Part shown: positions 1-11,081 of the stretch, piece after piece
Numbering within the stretch: the stretch's first letter is position 1
Layout: every line of letters begins with the position of its first letter
Position numbers and translations under genes: made by a program
The notes under the pieces: model-generated
Told to the model about the DNA's origin: nothing
Database searches by the model: none
Seen by the model: only the letters and a program-made list of their open reading frames with translations
Source of the DNA: Acanthochlamys bracteata
Taxonomy: Eukaryota > Streptophyta > Magnoliopsida > Pandanales > Velloziaceae
Assembly: GCA_019914995.1 (NCBI GenBank)
Contig: CM034142.1
Span: 1,178,001 to 1,242,000, forward strand
DNA length: 64,000 nucleotides
Direction: 5' to 3'

Positions 1-1659
1 ACATTGCCATTATCCTCCAATTTGAGCAGCTGGGGTTGGTAGAGCAATCCCATTGCAGTTCCCAGATTTTGGGACGTCCGCTGGTTGTTGTTGCTTTGGA
101 TGTTGTACTGGTGATGAAACACAGATGAGCCCGGGCTGTTCTCGCCGTCAAGAACAGCGCTTGAATCACTCTCTGATGACCCGATTTCTTTGTAAATCAA
201 GGTTCCGGCTGATGATCTTGTTCGATGGTTATTGCTTTGCATGTTGTACTGATGATGAAATGCGAATGAGCTGGGGCTGTTCTCGTTGTCGAGAACAGGG
301 CTTGAATCACACTCTGATGACCCAATTTCTTTGTAAATCAAAGTTCCGGCGGATGCCAGATCATCAAGTACAACTGATGCCTTGTTGTCTGACGCCGTTG
401 ATGCTCCAGGCTCTTCTTTAACGGAGACTGATATGCTTTCTTCTGCTCCATGCTTTACCTTCAATGCCTTGACCTACAATCACAAATGGTTTCAGCGAAG
501 CTCAAGAATTCTAGCCAACAAATTTATGTTCATCTTCATTGCATCACTGCTGCATGTTTATATATAAACGGAAACAAAGATGTATTTGGATCGATGCTTA
601 CTTCAGAGAGAAGGTTTTGCTTGTCAAGGTGAACTAAATCATAATCCTGCTTGAGTGAATCAAAATCCTGCTTGAGTGAATCATATAGGCTTCTCAGAGC
701 AGAGTAGTCACGCTCCAGCTGCTTCGTTTTCCACCGGGCACGACGGTTTTGGAACCAAACAGCAACCTGTCGCGGCTGCAGGCCGAGTTCTTCTGCAAGC
801 TTGGCTTTCCTCTCAGGTTCGAGCTTGTTTTCAACGTCGAAACTTTTCTCAAGAGCGCGAACCTGGTCAGAACTCAGTCGCCGTTTCTTCTCACCGACGA
901 ATGCTGAACTGTCACCTGAGATCATTCCGTCGACCATATCGTCTTCGTCAAAGAGAGCCGATTGGTGGTGACTGTGTACCTGCTTCTGATCTTCATCTGC
1001 TAGTATCATCATTTCACAAGGCAACCCTTATCAGATCCAAAGAGCATAGTGAAATAAACAAGAAAATTAATTGCCACTATTGATTTATGATTACAGCTTA
1101 TAAGAACATAACTGCTGGAGATGTTATCCCAATCAAAGTCGAGCAATGAGATTTAAAGAACACACAATGAAATAGATATCAGTTAATGGAGTAAATAATC
1201 TGCTCTGCTCAAGATAGATGTTGTCGAGAGACAAATGTTTTGCAGATTCCAAGAAGAAAAAAGAACAGAACTTTTGCAGAGAAGAAAAAAAGCTTTTCTG
1301 CAGCAGTCTGCTGAAGATTTGTCGAATCAAATATAAGGAAATATTGCAAAAGCTCAATAGAAGAAAAAGGAGAAATCAAGTTCTCAAGAAAACTGCTTTT
1401 TCTTTTAATTCTTTGTTTTTGTTTATAAATGATCTATGCAATATTATAGAAGAGATCTGGGTTTCTATCACAAGAATCAGAATAATGCTAACAGAAAAAA
1501 AAACTAATTTTCTTAAATAAAATTAACATTCACGCTATAATTCAACTAATTGAACAAAGCTAAGCTTAAAATCAGTGCTTTCTTATAGAAAACATGAGGA
1601 AAGAAGAAAATGTTAGTACCCTCTCCAAAGGAGTCTGTGTTGCTGGCTGATCTCTTCAT
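1..1659 (-). CDS. HD-Zip class I homeodomain-leucine zipper transcription factor, ATHB5/6/16-like (3' end outside window)
   Basis: A sequence-specific nuclear transcription factor; this clade is linked in Arabidopsis to ABA and growth responses. Spliced model on the minus strand: exon 1 1659-1620, exon 2 1026-602, exon 3 473 to beyond base 1, joined in phases 1 and 0 with GT-AG ends; 312 residues are visible. Exon 1 reads [13 protein letters not shown], close to the MKRxxSSDS start of ATHB5/6. The homeodomain spans about residues 59-115, with helix 3 [10 protein letters not shown] at 104-113. The zipper follows at once, with d positions L117, L124, L131, L138, V145, L152 and L159. The C-terminal part has the clade motif SDSSAVL..ENSP, here present twice, and ends near LLKLEDNGN, matching the FVKMEE region of ATHB5, so only about 30 residues should be missing. 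Exon 2 is also open back to a TTG at 1024, but the start is set by the exon 1 ATG and a good pyrimidine-rich acceptor at 1027. Confidence 0.9.
83..357 (-). repeat. 141-bp in-frame tandem duplication in HD-Zip exon 3
   Basis: Two copies lie exactly 141 bp apart (for example the anchors at 101/242, 161/302 and 201/342). They encode residues 196-242 and 243-289, each with [10 protein letters not shown], then DSS.VLD.ENSP and FHHQYN. The copies differ at scattered bases, so the event is not brand new, but the frame is intact. Confidence 0.93.
641..682 (-). repeat. 21-bp tandem duplication adding a leucine-zipper heptad
   Basis: Two 21-bp units (641-661 and 662-682) differ at one base. They encode SLKQDYD and SLKQDFD, consecutive heptads of the zipper, giving seven d positions where ATHB1 and ATHB6 have six. 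Confidence 0.9.
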
Positions 1660-1963
1660 ACTTGGAGAAAAACAACAACAATTAACCTCTTCAACTCCAC
1701 AAAATCAAGAACACCAACCAAAAAAGGATCTTGGCTAGAAAATTTACTCCAAAGAAAAAAAAAAACCAGTGGCCTTTTTCAAAGCAGAACAACTCTTCTG
1801 CACAGTGGTCTTGACACAAACGATGAAACATTACAAGAAGACGAGACTGAAGAAGAAGAGCGTCTATTGTTTCTCAAAAACCCTTCTTGTTTTCTCTCTT
1901 TGCTCTTTAAATCTTTATCTTCAAAGCCCATGATCAATATAATTCAAACTCTATTTATATATA
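1660..1963 (-). promoter_or_regulatory. HD-Zip 5' leader and TATA box
   Basis: A TATA motif reading TATATAAATAG on the minus strand lies at 1951-1963. Transcription should start near 1920, giving a leader of about 260 nt that is rich in GA and CT tracts. The position of the start is inferred. Confidence 0.5.
1691..1831 (-). promoter_or_regulatory. Upstream ORF in the HD-Zip leader (46 codons)
   Basis: The only ATG found in the predicted leader (1831-1829) opens a 46-codon frame that stops at 1693-1691, 32 nt before the main ATG. The peptide starts MFHRLCQDHCAEEL and ends with a very hydrophobic stretch (FLAKILFWLVFLILW). The related AtHB1 gene is known to have a peptide-conserving uORF; identity with that peptide is not claimed. 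Confidence 0.4.
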
Positions 1964-2517
1964 CAAACAAAGATACAAAGATCAAGAAACTAGCAGTAGC
2001 TACAAATTTGCTCTTGTTCTTGAATGACTACTGTGTATAGCACTGTTGTCAAAGTCCTAATGTACTACTACTGCAGCTACGTCTAACCTATCAAAGAAAG
2101 GGAAGCAAGAAAGATGAAGAGCAAACAAGAGAAGGATTGGTTCCTAAAAGAGTTTTTATAGAGAAGGAAGACAAAGAAACATAACTCGAGTTAGGTTAAA
2201 AAGAAGAGTGTGGTGACCATAGTGAACTAAAGAAACATGAATTGAAATGTGAATGAAATACAACTGAAATGAAGAGGAGATATGGTGTTCTTTCTTTCTT
2301 TCTTTTAATATTCAAACTAAAATTTCTTTTTAAAATTGGAGTATAATAGTTGTATTTGGTGTTTTCATAAGAGGGAAAAAAGTCTTTCTTGAGAAGATGA
2401 GAACAAAAAGTTTAGACTACATATTTAATTAAATAATACAATTATTTTCTTTAGAGAATCATATTAATTATATATTTTATGTTTTATTTATTTAAGTGTG
2501 TTGCACTAAGATATAAA

Positions 2518-2735
2518 AGGTGTATTTATTAACACTCCAAACTCACTTTTAATATAAAAATATACAAAAGTTAAAATAAAATTTTTTATTAATAAAATTT
2601 TTTAAAATTACTATAAATATTAAATTAATATATAATTTTATTTTTTATTAAATATTTTTAATTTTTAATTTTATTTTTTAAATTGAATTCCAAAAAATTC
2701 ACTTCATTCACTTTATCTACAAAATAAACACACCC
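2518..2735. mobile_element. MITE family B, diverged copy (Harbinger/Tourist-like)
   Basis: The ends AGGTGTATTTATT and, inverted, GGGTGTGTTTATT match those of the better copies at 12799 and 22545. The interior shares the 'aaactcactt' motif near both ends. It is flanked by AAA on both sides, a possible 3-bp target duplication. It lies upstream of the HD-Zip gene. Confidence 0.6.
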
Positions 2736-3840
2736 AAAATCTTGCTTAAGTCACTTTATATTAAGTTATTAACTATAATCTGCTACAGCGAGATTGATAC
2801 AAAAAAATTTACTATGTTATATGATTATTTTAATTATATGATTAATTTATATTGACATATTAACTTTTATATAATTCACAGATGAAAAAACTAATAATTA
2901 TAATAAAAAATAATAATAATTGTTTTTGCATGATCTGTTTCGTATTTAAATTACCTCTTCTTCAAGATAATTCCCCTAATTTCATATTTCGCTAGATTAG
3001 CCCTCTATAATCACAAAATCGACCTTAATGATAACTTGCAGATTTTACACATTCATTTTTGTATTATTCAAATTTGCAAAGCCAGTAATTACAGACAACA
3101 ACAAAAACAAAAGTTTGCATTACTTTGTTTATCTAGAGAGCAGCGAAGAGAAGAACAGAACAAAAAATTTTAACAGATAAATAACTCGTGATTAAGACGT
3201 TTAATTAAGTACTACTATTTCAAAAGTAGCTATGAATTTTATCAAGCAATGTAAAAACTTTGAAAGTAGCGTTGAAAATTTTGTACTTTCAAATATGTTG
3301 GACAACTTCTAAACCTTCATAAAAATTTATTATGTAATATATATTGTTATGATTAATGATATATGCACGTTTATATATGAAAAATTTTAAAAATATATTT
3401 TTTTAAAATTGAGTTATCAAATAGTGAGTTTGTGAAATAAATATGCCTATTTATTCTTTTTTTTATTCCTATTTTTAATTTATTTTCTAATAAATTTTTT
3501 AATAATATTTTTTAAATTTATTTTAAAATTTTAGAAAATACAAAAAAAATTCTATATCATAAAATTTTATAATTATTTATAATCATTATTTAAGTAAAAT
3601 AATAAAACTTAATTTTTAAAAAATTCTTAAATTTTTTTTTATTTTATAAATATATTTTTTGATAAATACTATCAAACTGTTCCTTTAATCATATAGTACT
3701 ACACTCTAGAACTTACATATATTTAATTAGTAAGTGTTGCTATTCATAACTACATTATAAGTACTATGAAATATCAAGGTTTGGTGTCCCATATATGAGT
3801 ACTTCACAACAACAAATATTATTAAGGTACAATTAATCTT

Positions 3841-3865
3841 AGATTAGATTAGATTAGATTAGATT
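3841..3865. repeat. (AGATT)5 microsatellite
   Basis: Five perfect AGATT units in a row, preceded by a partial unit. Confidence 0.9.
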
Positions 3866-3999
3866 AAGAAGGCAAGAACAAAGAGGAAAAGAAGTGAACT
3901 TAGGTGGTTGTTTTGATATTCAGGGCAAGGTAGGTTTGTCAACTTGATTCAAGAACAAACATCAATTTCAAGCTCTCATTTGAAAATTTTGATTGTATT

Positions 4000-4181
4000 C
4001 TCAATATACCCATTATACATACATACATATATATACAAAATATTTACGATCAATTTTTTCTGATCCTATATATATATATATATATATATACATACATATG
4101 CCTTAATTTTCAATATGCCTACATATACATACATACATGCATATAAAATATCTGGGACCAATTTCTTTTTGGTCCTACAAG
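4000..4181. repeat. Diverged ~110-bp tandem duplication with TA/CATA tracts
   Basis: The segments at 4000-4071 and 4107-4181 share the order: TCAATAT, repeated CATA, then ATAAAATAT-like and CAATTT..TT..T..TCCTA blocks, spaced about 110 bp apart. A (TA)n tract separates them. Confidence 0.6.
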
Positions 4182-4255
4182 ATTGGAATTAACTTACCAA
4201 AGTTTTATTAGACAGGTCTTGTGTTTTCCATATGGACATTCCTTTTGAAGTTTAA

Positions 4256-4549
4256 GTGCGTGTTTCAAATGTCCGTAATTTAGTTTCATAAAAATGAAAA
4301 GTAGAAAATAGAGTTTTTTGAAAAATAAAGTGAAGTGGAGCTCAGTATTTGTATTTCAATAGGTTTTGAAAATGTGTTAAAAATTGAAAGATATAGTTGT
4401 ATTTAAAAGCATGCAAATAAGAAGTTAGAACTGAAGTTCCGTATGTGGAAGTGAAGTTCTGAATTTCTTATGTAATTGAAACATATTAACTGTTCGGAAC
4501 TCAAAATCTGACGGAAGAAAGTAGAGTTACGGGCGTTTGACACACGCCC
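4256..4549 (-). mobile_element. MITE family C, copy 1 (Tourist/PIF-Harbinger-like)
   Basis: Inverted ends GTGCGTGTTT... and ...ACACACGCCC are flanked by TAA on both sides (4253-4255 and 4550-4552), the usual target duplication of PIF/Harbinger elements. It has no ORF. It is homologous, in opposite orientation, to 12450-12729. Confidence 0.8.
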
Positions 4550-6202
4550 TAAAAGTCTACCGAGAGCACTTAAAAAAATCATTTAAAAATTTTTAGAAAA
4601 TAATTTTTAAAAAAATTATTTTAAACAAATATAATTATAATCTATAGTTTTAAATTCTTTCAAACAATTATTTTAAAATACTGTAAAATCTTTATTAAAA
4701 AAAAATAAAACATTTCAACATCCAAGCGAGTCGATTTTTTGGTTTTGTTTTCGTTAGTATGATTGATAAAATATTTCGTATGCTAATGAAGATAGTTTGC
4801 AAAAATCGGACGATCTGTACCGTTGGATTGAAACGTGACAAAGAAATGTTAGCAATCACAAGCCGTACCTGTTGCTATTTTGCAACCATCTTCATTTTCA
4901 CTCCTAAAAGAAAGGAGACAAATTAGCTTCAAACAAAATGCTCTTGGTAATCCCTCTCAAGTTACATGTATATTAACAAAAAGAAAATTTTCCTCTTTTT
5001 TATTCATTTAATTTGGTTTCTACTTTCTAAATTTTATATATTAAACATATACGTTGTGTATCCGTTCTTTTCAAACTCACTTTTTTAACTAAAATATTAT
5101 TTTAAACTCATTTATAAATATATCAAATAAAAAAAATTGACTTTCAACCTTTTCCTCAAATAAAAAAATGAATTAATTTTTAAACCTATTTTAAATAACT
5201 TATTTTTAGAAACTTATTTTAATACAATTAAATGAACTCTAAACACTGATACAATTAGATAAACTTTTTATAAATGTATCAGATCAAGTAAAAGCGTATT
5301 TTAAATACATGTAACTTAATTTTATAAGATTGAATTTTATAAAAGTAAAATTATATAAGAAATGGGTTCAATAAAAGTAGAATTCAGAATGATATTCAAA
5401 TAAGTAAAATTTAAAATTAAATTTTGATAAAAATAAAATTTGATATAAAAATAGAAATAAAATTACGAATGATAATTGAAATATGTAAAATAGTTAAATT
5501 CAAAATCTGAAAAAAAAAAAGGTGAAATTTGGTATAATTTGAAACGAGCCTTACTTGAGACTTTAAGATATGAGAAATGCTTCATTTTCTTCAGGATGTG
5601 ATTGTTTTGGCTATAGACATATACAGCTGGTTAGATAAGCTCCCAAAAGTGATGTTACTTTCAAGCTATCAAAAGTTCAAGAGTCCAATATTTCAGCTGA
5701 TGAGAAAGATAATTTATCTACAAAACTAAAAGAATTGTATTCAATTTCAAATAGCAAACACTATTTTTAGTATATTTTCTTATTTCATTACTATTATTAA
5801 TAGGGCTGTGCAAGCTGATTGCTCTTTGATTGAGACTCACCATCTAATTCTTGCCAACATAAAATATCAATTCAGTTTAATTGCAAACACTTATGTTTGA
5901 GATTATAAAAAACTATTTTTTTAGAAAATAATTTTAAATATGTTTTTTATAATGTACAATTTATTATATTTTCTCAAGATCTAAAATTTTTTTTGGAATA
6001 GCGTACAAATATTTTTTGAGCCAAAAACATAAAAGAGTAACCCCAAACAATCCCTAGGAGTTTTTAACTTTTAAACTCTTTATCTTCCCAGCAAAAAAAA
6101 AAAACCTCACGTAAAAAGAAAATAATTCTTAAGATGTTGCAGACTTGCAGTAGCTCTACAATAACAACCCAAAGGGCTCTTTTACAGATTAAAAAGCTAA
6201 AT
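4550..6202. other. AT-rich intergenic DNA
   Basis: No gene is seen. Fragments resembling MITE ends occur around 5.05-5.25 kb, but none has two clear ends. Confidence 0.5.
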
Positions 6203-7247
6203 GGACGTTCGGAAGTATTTATAAAATAAAATTTTTTGAAATAAAAAATATTTTTATTTTTCTAAAATAAATTTTTATTTTTTTATTTTTAAAAAATAAT
6301 AAAAATATGTAATAAAAAGATCTCATTATGTAAAATTTTTCAATACTTTCTAAAATTTTAAATATATTTTTAAATACTTATAAAATATATATTAAAAAAT
6401 ATAAAATAAGAAAATATTGGTGAAACGTTTAGTCAAAAGCATAGTTGTCAGATCCGGACCGACCCGTCCGGGTCGACCCGAAAACCGTCGATCCGGACGG
6501 TAAATCAGTCCGAGTTTGCAAAAATACCGTTTATAAAATCGACCCGTTTCGACCCGATTTGATCCGTTCTAACCCACTTTAATCCGGTCGACCCGCCCGC
6601 TCGAGTCAAATCGGATTGAAAAAATTTTTAATTAATTAATTTAAAAATTTTAAATTAATGATATATTTAATACAAATATAATTATTAATAGTTCTATGTT
6701 AAAAAATGATATGTATTTTAGATTTAATATTTGGATGTGATAATGCAAAAAATATAATTGATTATTTTTTATTGTAAATATCAATTATTAGTGATTTTTA
6801 AATTTTTTATATTGTAAAATATTTAGAATCAAATATGTATACCTAAAAAAATTAGTTATATCTCTTTTATGATTTATCTATTTTATGGTTTTATTTGTTT
6901 CTAATCTCCTAATTGACTTAAAAATTTCTATTTATAAATTTTAGTTGTTATTATTATTATTGGTGGTGGCAATTATGGTGGCAATATTTCAATTTTTGCT
7001 GTGATTATTATTGTTGTTATTATTGATAGTAATAATATAATAAAAATACTCTAATTTTTTGTTATAATTGCTATAGTTATTATTATTGGTAGTGTTATTA
7101 ACAATAAATTTCTTACTATAATTATTATTATTAATTAAAAATGTTTTAATATTATTGATCCGACGGTTTAATTCCGAGAATCGTGATCCGAACAGTTTTT
7201 CGGTTCAATATCTGGTCCGGTTCTTACAACTATAGTCAAACGTACCC
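6203..7247. mobile_element. MITE family A copy split by a hAT-like insertion
   Basis: The left part (6203-6439) starts GGACGTTCGGAAGTATTTAT and runs through the typical family A AT-rich interior. The right part (7235-7247) ends GTCAAACGTACCC, the family A right end. The two parts are separated exactly by the hAT-like element with its target duplication, so this MITE is the older of the two. Confidence 0.7.
6440..7234. mobile_element. Non-autonomous hAT-like DNA transposon, copy 1
   Basis: A 795-bp element with inverted ends CATAGTTGTCAGATCCGGAC and (inverted) TATAGTTGTAAGAACCGGAC. It is flanked by 8-bp target duplications GTCAAAAG (6432-6439) and GTCAAACG (7235-7242), with one mismatch. The subterminal DNA is GC-rich with repeated GACCCG and TCCGG motifs, while the core is AT-rich with TTA runs. 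No transposase ORF is present. A second copy at 59438-60112 has the same structure. Confidence 0.82.
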
Positions 7248-8060
7248 TAAATTTATTGAAAAAACAACAAATTAGATTGAATATCATAAAGAAAAAAACT
7301 TGCTTGAACTTCTCTTTTCACAAATGAAAATGTTTTTTTTTTGACAAAAATATTAGTTCTAAATGGCTTCAATTAACTTTGCATATTTATTTACAGTGTT
7401 TTACAGTACTTATGACTTTTCTTATTACTCCAAAAAATATTTCTATATTTTAAAAGATTTTTTTACAGTATTTAAATTTTTAAAATTTAAAATAAAAAAT
7501 ATATAATGTATATATATATATTTTTAATATTTTTTAAAATAAATTATTTAAAATAAATTCAATTATAAATTGTTTGTTTAATCACTCTACAGCCTTTGTT
7601 GCATTCCTAGTGGTATTAGTTACGACAGCTATAAATAAGGTCAGTAATTCTGTAGGTAACAAAGATAATTTAATTCTATTTTAAAATCACTCTCAAATGT
7701 ACCTTAATATTGCAAACAAGCATTTGTTAAAGGCTTAAATTTAAAGCTGCAGTAAATTTGTTATATTGGTGACATTTAAGGTGCGTGCTTTAGGAGTTAG
7801 CTTAGATTAAAAAATAACTGAGCTAGTAGAATATGTGAGAGTTAAAAGAAACTTTTAATTTAGGGTTAGCTTAAAGTCTCAATAGAAGCCCTTCGAGTTT
7901 AATGCGTTGAAAAATTTGTAGAAAGAACCGTTCTTTTGAAATTTGATCGGAAAGTTCGATTGCATTTTTTGACAAAGCTATATGTTTAGCTGTGCTTTTT
8001 TCGAACTTTAAGTCTAAAAAAATCACAATGTAGGATATTGAGCATTTGAATATTACAGCT
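7248..8060. other. Intergenic DNA, possible old transposon remnants
   Basis: No gene is seen. The segment from about 7780 contains 'gtgcgtgctttaggagttag' and other short motifs that recur in altered form near 8.05 and 17.3 kb. This suggests decayed transposons, but I cannot define ends. Confidence 0.35.
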
Positions 8061-8785
8061 TTAAGCTAGAGTGTTTTCAACAGTATTTTTTGAAAAACAT
8101 TTCAGAGATACTTTTTAAAAAAAAGCATGTGGCTTTCACTGTAAGTTTATAAACTTACCACATTATATTAATTATTTAAATAATATAAAAAATTTAATAA
8201 TTATTTAAATATATTTCTCAAATTTGATATTATAATAATAATTATATAATTAATATTATTCAAATTAATTATTGATTGATATCAATAATATAATTTGTTA
8301 ATAAATTTATAAATATTGATACAAGTAATTATTTATATAATCTTAAATAATAAATTTATTAAATTTAAAAAATAAATAATATATAAAAAAGAATTAAAAA
8401 TTTAAAATATATTTTACAATATATTAATTATTATATATTCAAAGACTTCAAATTTAATATTATAATAATAATCATATAATTAATATTATTCAAATTAATT
8501 ATTGATTGATATCAATAATATAATTTATTAAAAATTTCATAATATATTAATTATTATATATTCAGGAGCATTTAAGTTATTTTATACTTTATACAGAAAT
8601 AAATATAAGTTTAGCCAAATACTTCATTCAACTTTTAGCATTAAAAAACACGATACAGTAACAATTTATGAAAACACTTTTCAACATAAAGCTGCTTTTA
8701 TAACAAAAGCTCTACAGTCGTTTACAGCACTCAAAAGCAGCTTTATTTTAAAAATATAAAAATTTTAGCACGTTCAAACGGACTC
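8061..8785. mobile_element. Possible decayed TIR element containing a direct repeat
   Basis: The outer parts are rich in AAAGC/GCTTT motifs in inverted order (GTGTTTTCA near 8072 and TGAAAACAC near 8669). The interior is almost pure AT with two direct repeats. No target duplication was found, so both ends and class are uncertain. Confidence 0.35.
8219..8540. repeat. Direct repeat pair, ~90 bp, 230 bp apart
   Basis: The segment from 8219 (caaatttgatattataataa) recurs from 8449 with only a few differences over about 90 bp, including the palindromic stretch around TTGATTGATATCAATAATAT. Confidence 0.85.
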
Positions 8786-9754
8786 AAAGCTGGCTAAGTA
8801 AGGATGTGTTTTTTTACAAATAGAATTGACTTTTTTCTAGTAAAATTATTTTTAACTCAATTTTTATTACAAAAAATATCAAAAATTACTTCCAACTTAC
8901 ATTCAAAAGCACTATTATTAACAACTCACTTTAAAAAAACTCATTTTTAAATAAAAAAAAAACGCACTCTAATTATATAAGGAAAAGGTTTCCTGAAATT
9001 CTTTGAATTGAAGAGGGCATAGTGACATTAAGTGTCCGTTATTTTCACCCTTACAATTCATTTTTTTTTCAGCTACACAAAAAATACAAAAAAAAATATT
9101 CACTTTCGACAAAGCTTCACATCGACAAGAAAATTGATTTGACACCCAGAACCTCTCGTTTCATACAAAAGAACATAAAATTTTACTTAATTTTAACAAC
9201 ACTATTTATAATAATCTATTTTCCAATAACTCAATTTTAGCTTAAAGACACACTAATATTGGTTAGGTTCATTGACTATATTATAGACAAGAAAAACTTT
9301 TAACTTACTTGAAGGCCCTCAACACTCACCCTGGCTACCAAAACTGTGTTCTTTATAGGGGAAGACGATTTAGTATTAAAACAAAAAAAAAAAAAAAAGA
9401 AACCCACCCTATCAATCTAATCTAAAATTGAAATTGATCTATAAAAATAGTGATATGGAAATTGCATTCAAGTATCCAATACACCTTTTCTTGTAAGGCC
9501 TTAAGAAAGCAATGTCTTGGTGTTTTTTCCAACATCTCTTTGGCTCCACTCTTCTTAGATAGAACCCATGTAGGGCGTGCTTCTTTGTTTGGAAGAAAAA
9601 ATTTATAGAAACTGAACTTTTAAAAAGTAAGTATAAATAAATAATAAAAAAATAAATATGTCATAGTATATTTATAAAAATAAGTATAAAAAATTAGAAA
9701 GAAGAGGCAAAACTCTTGAGAGAGAGAGGAACGAATAGCACTGTGTCATAGCAT
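8786..9754. other. Intergenic DNA with a possible family B-like MITE
   Basis: A weak family B-like unit may lie at about 8806-8975 (GGATGTGTTTTTTTAC on the left, AAAACGCACTCT on the right). The 72-codon frame at 9022 is low-complexity and not credible as a gene. Confidence 0.35.
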
Positions 9755-9975
9755 GGGCGTTTAGAAATATTTATGAAATAAAATTTTTTAAATTAAAGAT
9801 ATTTTTATTTTTTTTAAAAATAAGTTTTATTTTTTAACTTCAAAAAATTTATATATAATAAAAAATCTTTATTAAATAAATTTTTTTAAATATATTTTTT
9901 AAAATTTTAAATAAATTTTTATATATTTATAAAATATATATTTAAAAATATAAAATAAAAAAATAAGAATTTGCG
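9755..9975. mobile_element. MITE family A copy
   Basis: Starts GGGCGTTTAGAAATATTTAT and continues with the family A order: AAAATTTTTTAAA, TATTTTTATTTTTT, AATAAGTTTTATTTTTT, then TATATTTAAAAATATAAAAT. The right end is not clear. Confidence 0.55.
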
Positions 9976-10458
9976 ATCAATCCATCAGTGCTTGTTTATC
10001 TTAAAGAATTCCTAGACTAATTCGCGAATTCCACTTGTATAATCCACGATTCCTACTAAGATTTTATTTACTTTAACGTAACTAATTACGGAAGTGATTT
10101 TTCTATACCACAAGAATGAATATTTCAGAATGATTATATTTATTTTCATAAAACTTTTCATAGATTCCTATTTTCTTCCAAATAATTATTAACACAAGCA
10201 GCAACTATGGTATAAACAGTAAAATGAAAAGTGAAGTTGTGGTATTTGTGTTTTGAAGCACTAGTCATGGAACTTTTTTTTGGCTCTTGCATGGTGTCTG
10301 CCGTTGTGCGAAGGGAGAAATCCGTGAGGACACCGTAACAAAAGGTGATACGTATAAATTTGAAACTCATAGCATAGGTCATGATCGTCGCATAAAAAAA
10401 TTGCATGCCAAAGTTTTTCTTCTACCCCCTAAAAACCTTTTTGCTCCACACTGAGGAT
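9976..10458. other. Intergenic DNA, no feature seen
   Basis: Unique-looking sequence between two MITEs. The minus-strand 82-codon frame at 10158-10406 has no recognisable domain and is probably chance. Confidence 0.4.
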
Positions 10459-10657
10459 GCTTTTTCAAACGCTAATTTTTTTTTAAATATATTTTTTTAT
10501 AAATATATAAAAAATTTATTTAAAAATATAAAAAATTTATAATAATATTTAATTATTTATTATTATTATTTTTTTAAAATAAAAATAAAATTTATTTTTT
10601 AAAAAAAATATTTTTTATTTTAAAAAATTTTATTTTATAAATACTTTCAAACACTTC
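10459..10657 (-). mobile_element. MITE family A copy, inverted
   Basis: The right end, read inverted, is AGAAGTGTTTGAAAGTATTT followed by ATAAAATAAAATTTTTTA, the family A left end. The other end carries CAAACGC. Confidence 0.6.
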
Positions 10658-10841
10658 TGAAAATCCTTGGTCTCATGGAAAATTCGTAACATCATAAGGT
10701 AGATAATAGAAGACTACACTTTCGAATCAAAGATAAGTAGAGCGCATTAAGCTGGATATCTTTGAAAGTAATACCAAACCAATTCCATTTGAAAAGATTT
10801 ATTTATTATATCCTAAATTGTTAGATAACTCTATTTCACTT

Positions 10842-11057
10842 AGGGCACATTTGGAAGTACTTATGATAAAAAAATTTTAAAATGAGCTTAATTTTTTTTA
10901 CTATAAAAATTAATAAAATTATATACGTATAAAAATTATATAATCTAAACATTCATATGCACTTTCTAATTTAAAAATAATAATTTATAAAAACTTTATT
11001 GAAAAATATAAAAGTTTTTAGAAATAAAAAGCAATGCCATGCACTGTCAAACGTGGT
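10842..11057. mobile_element. MITE family A copy
   Basis: Left end AGGGCACATTTGGAAGTACT, right end CTGTCAAACGTGGTCTT, giving imperfect inverted ends; the AT-rich interior fits the family. Confidence 0.6.
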
Positions 11058-11081
11058 CTTGTATCATCTACCTTATTTTGA

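Larger units (their letters stand above)
2736..4255. other. AT-rich intergenic DNA
   Basis: No gene, RNA or complete element is recognised here. It holds homopolymer-rich AT sequence, one pentanucleotide microsatellite and a tandem duplication near 4.0-4.18 kb, listed separately. Confidence 0.6.

Noticed and set aside
53-421. Plus-strand 122-codon frame
   Set aside because: It is the antisense shadow of HD-Zip exon 3 and repeats internally only because the exon does.
536-1024. Reading the HD-Zip protein from the TTG at 1024 as a complete single-exon gene
   Set aside because: A stop lies just upstream in frame, a good acceptor is at 1027, and exon 1 with the family's typical MKRS start lies at 1659-1620. 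The zipper also continues in exon 3.
3839-3867. Telomere-like repeat
   Set aside because: The unit is AGATT, not TTTAGGG; it is an ordinary microsatellite.
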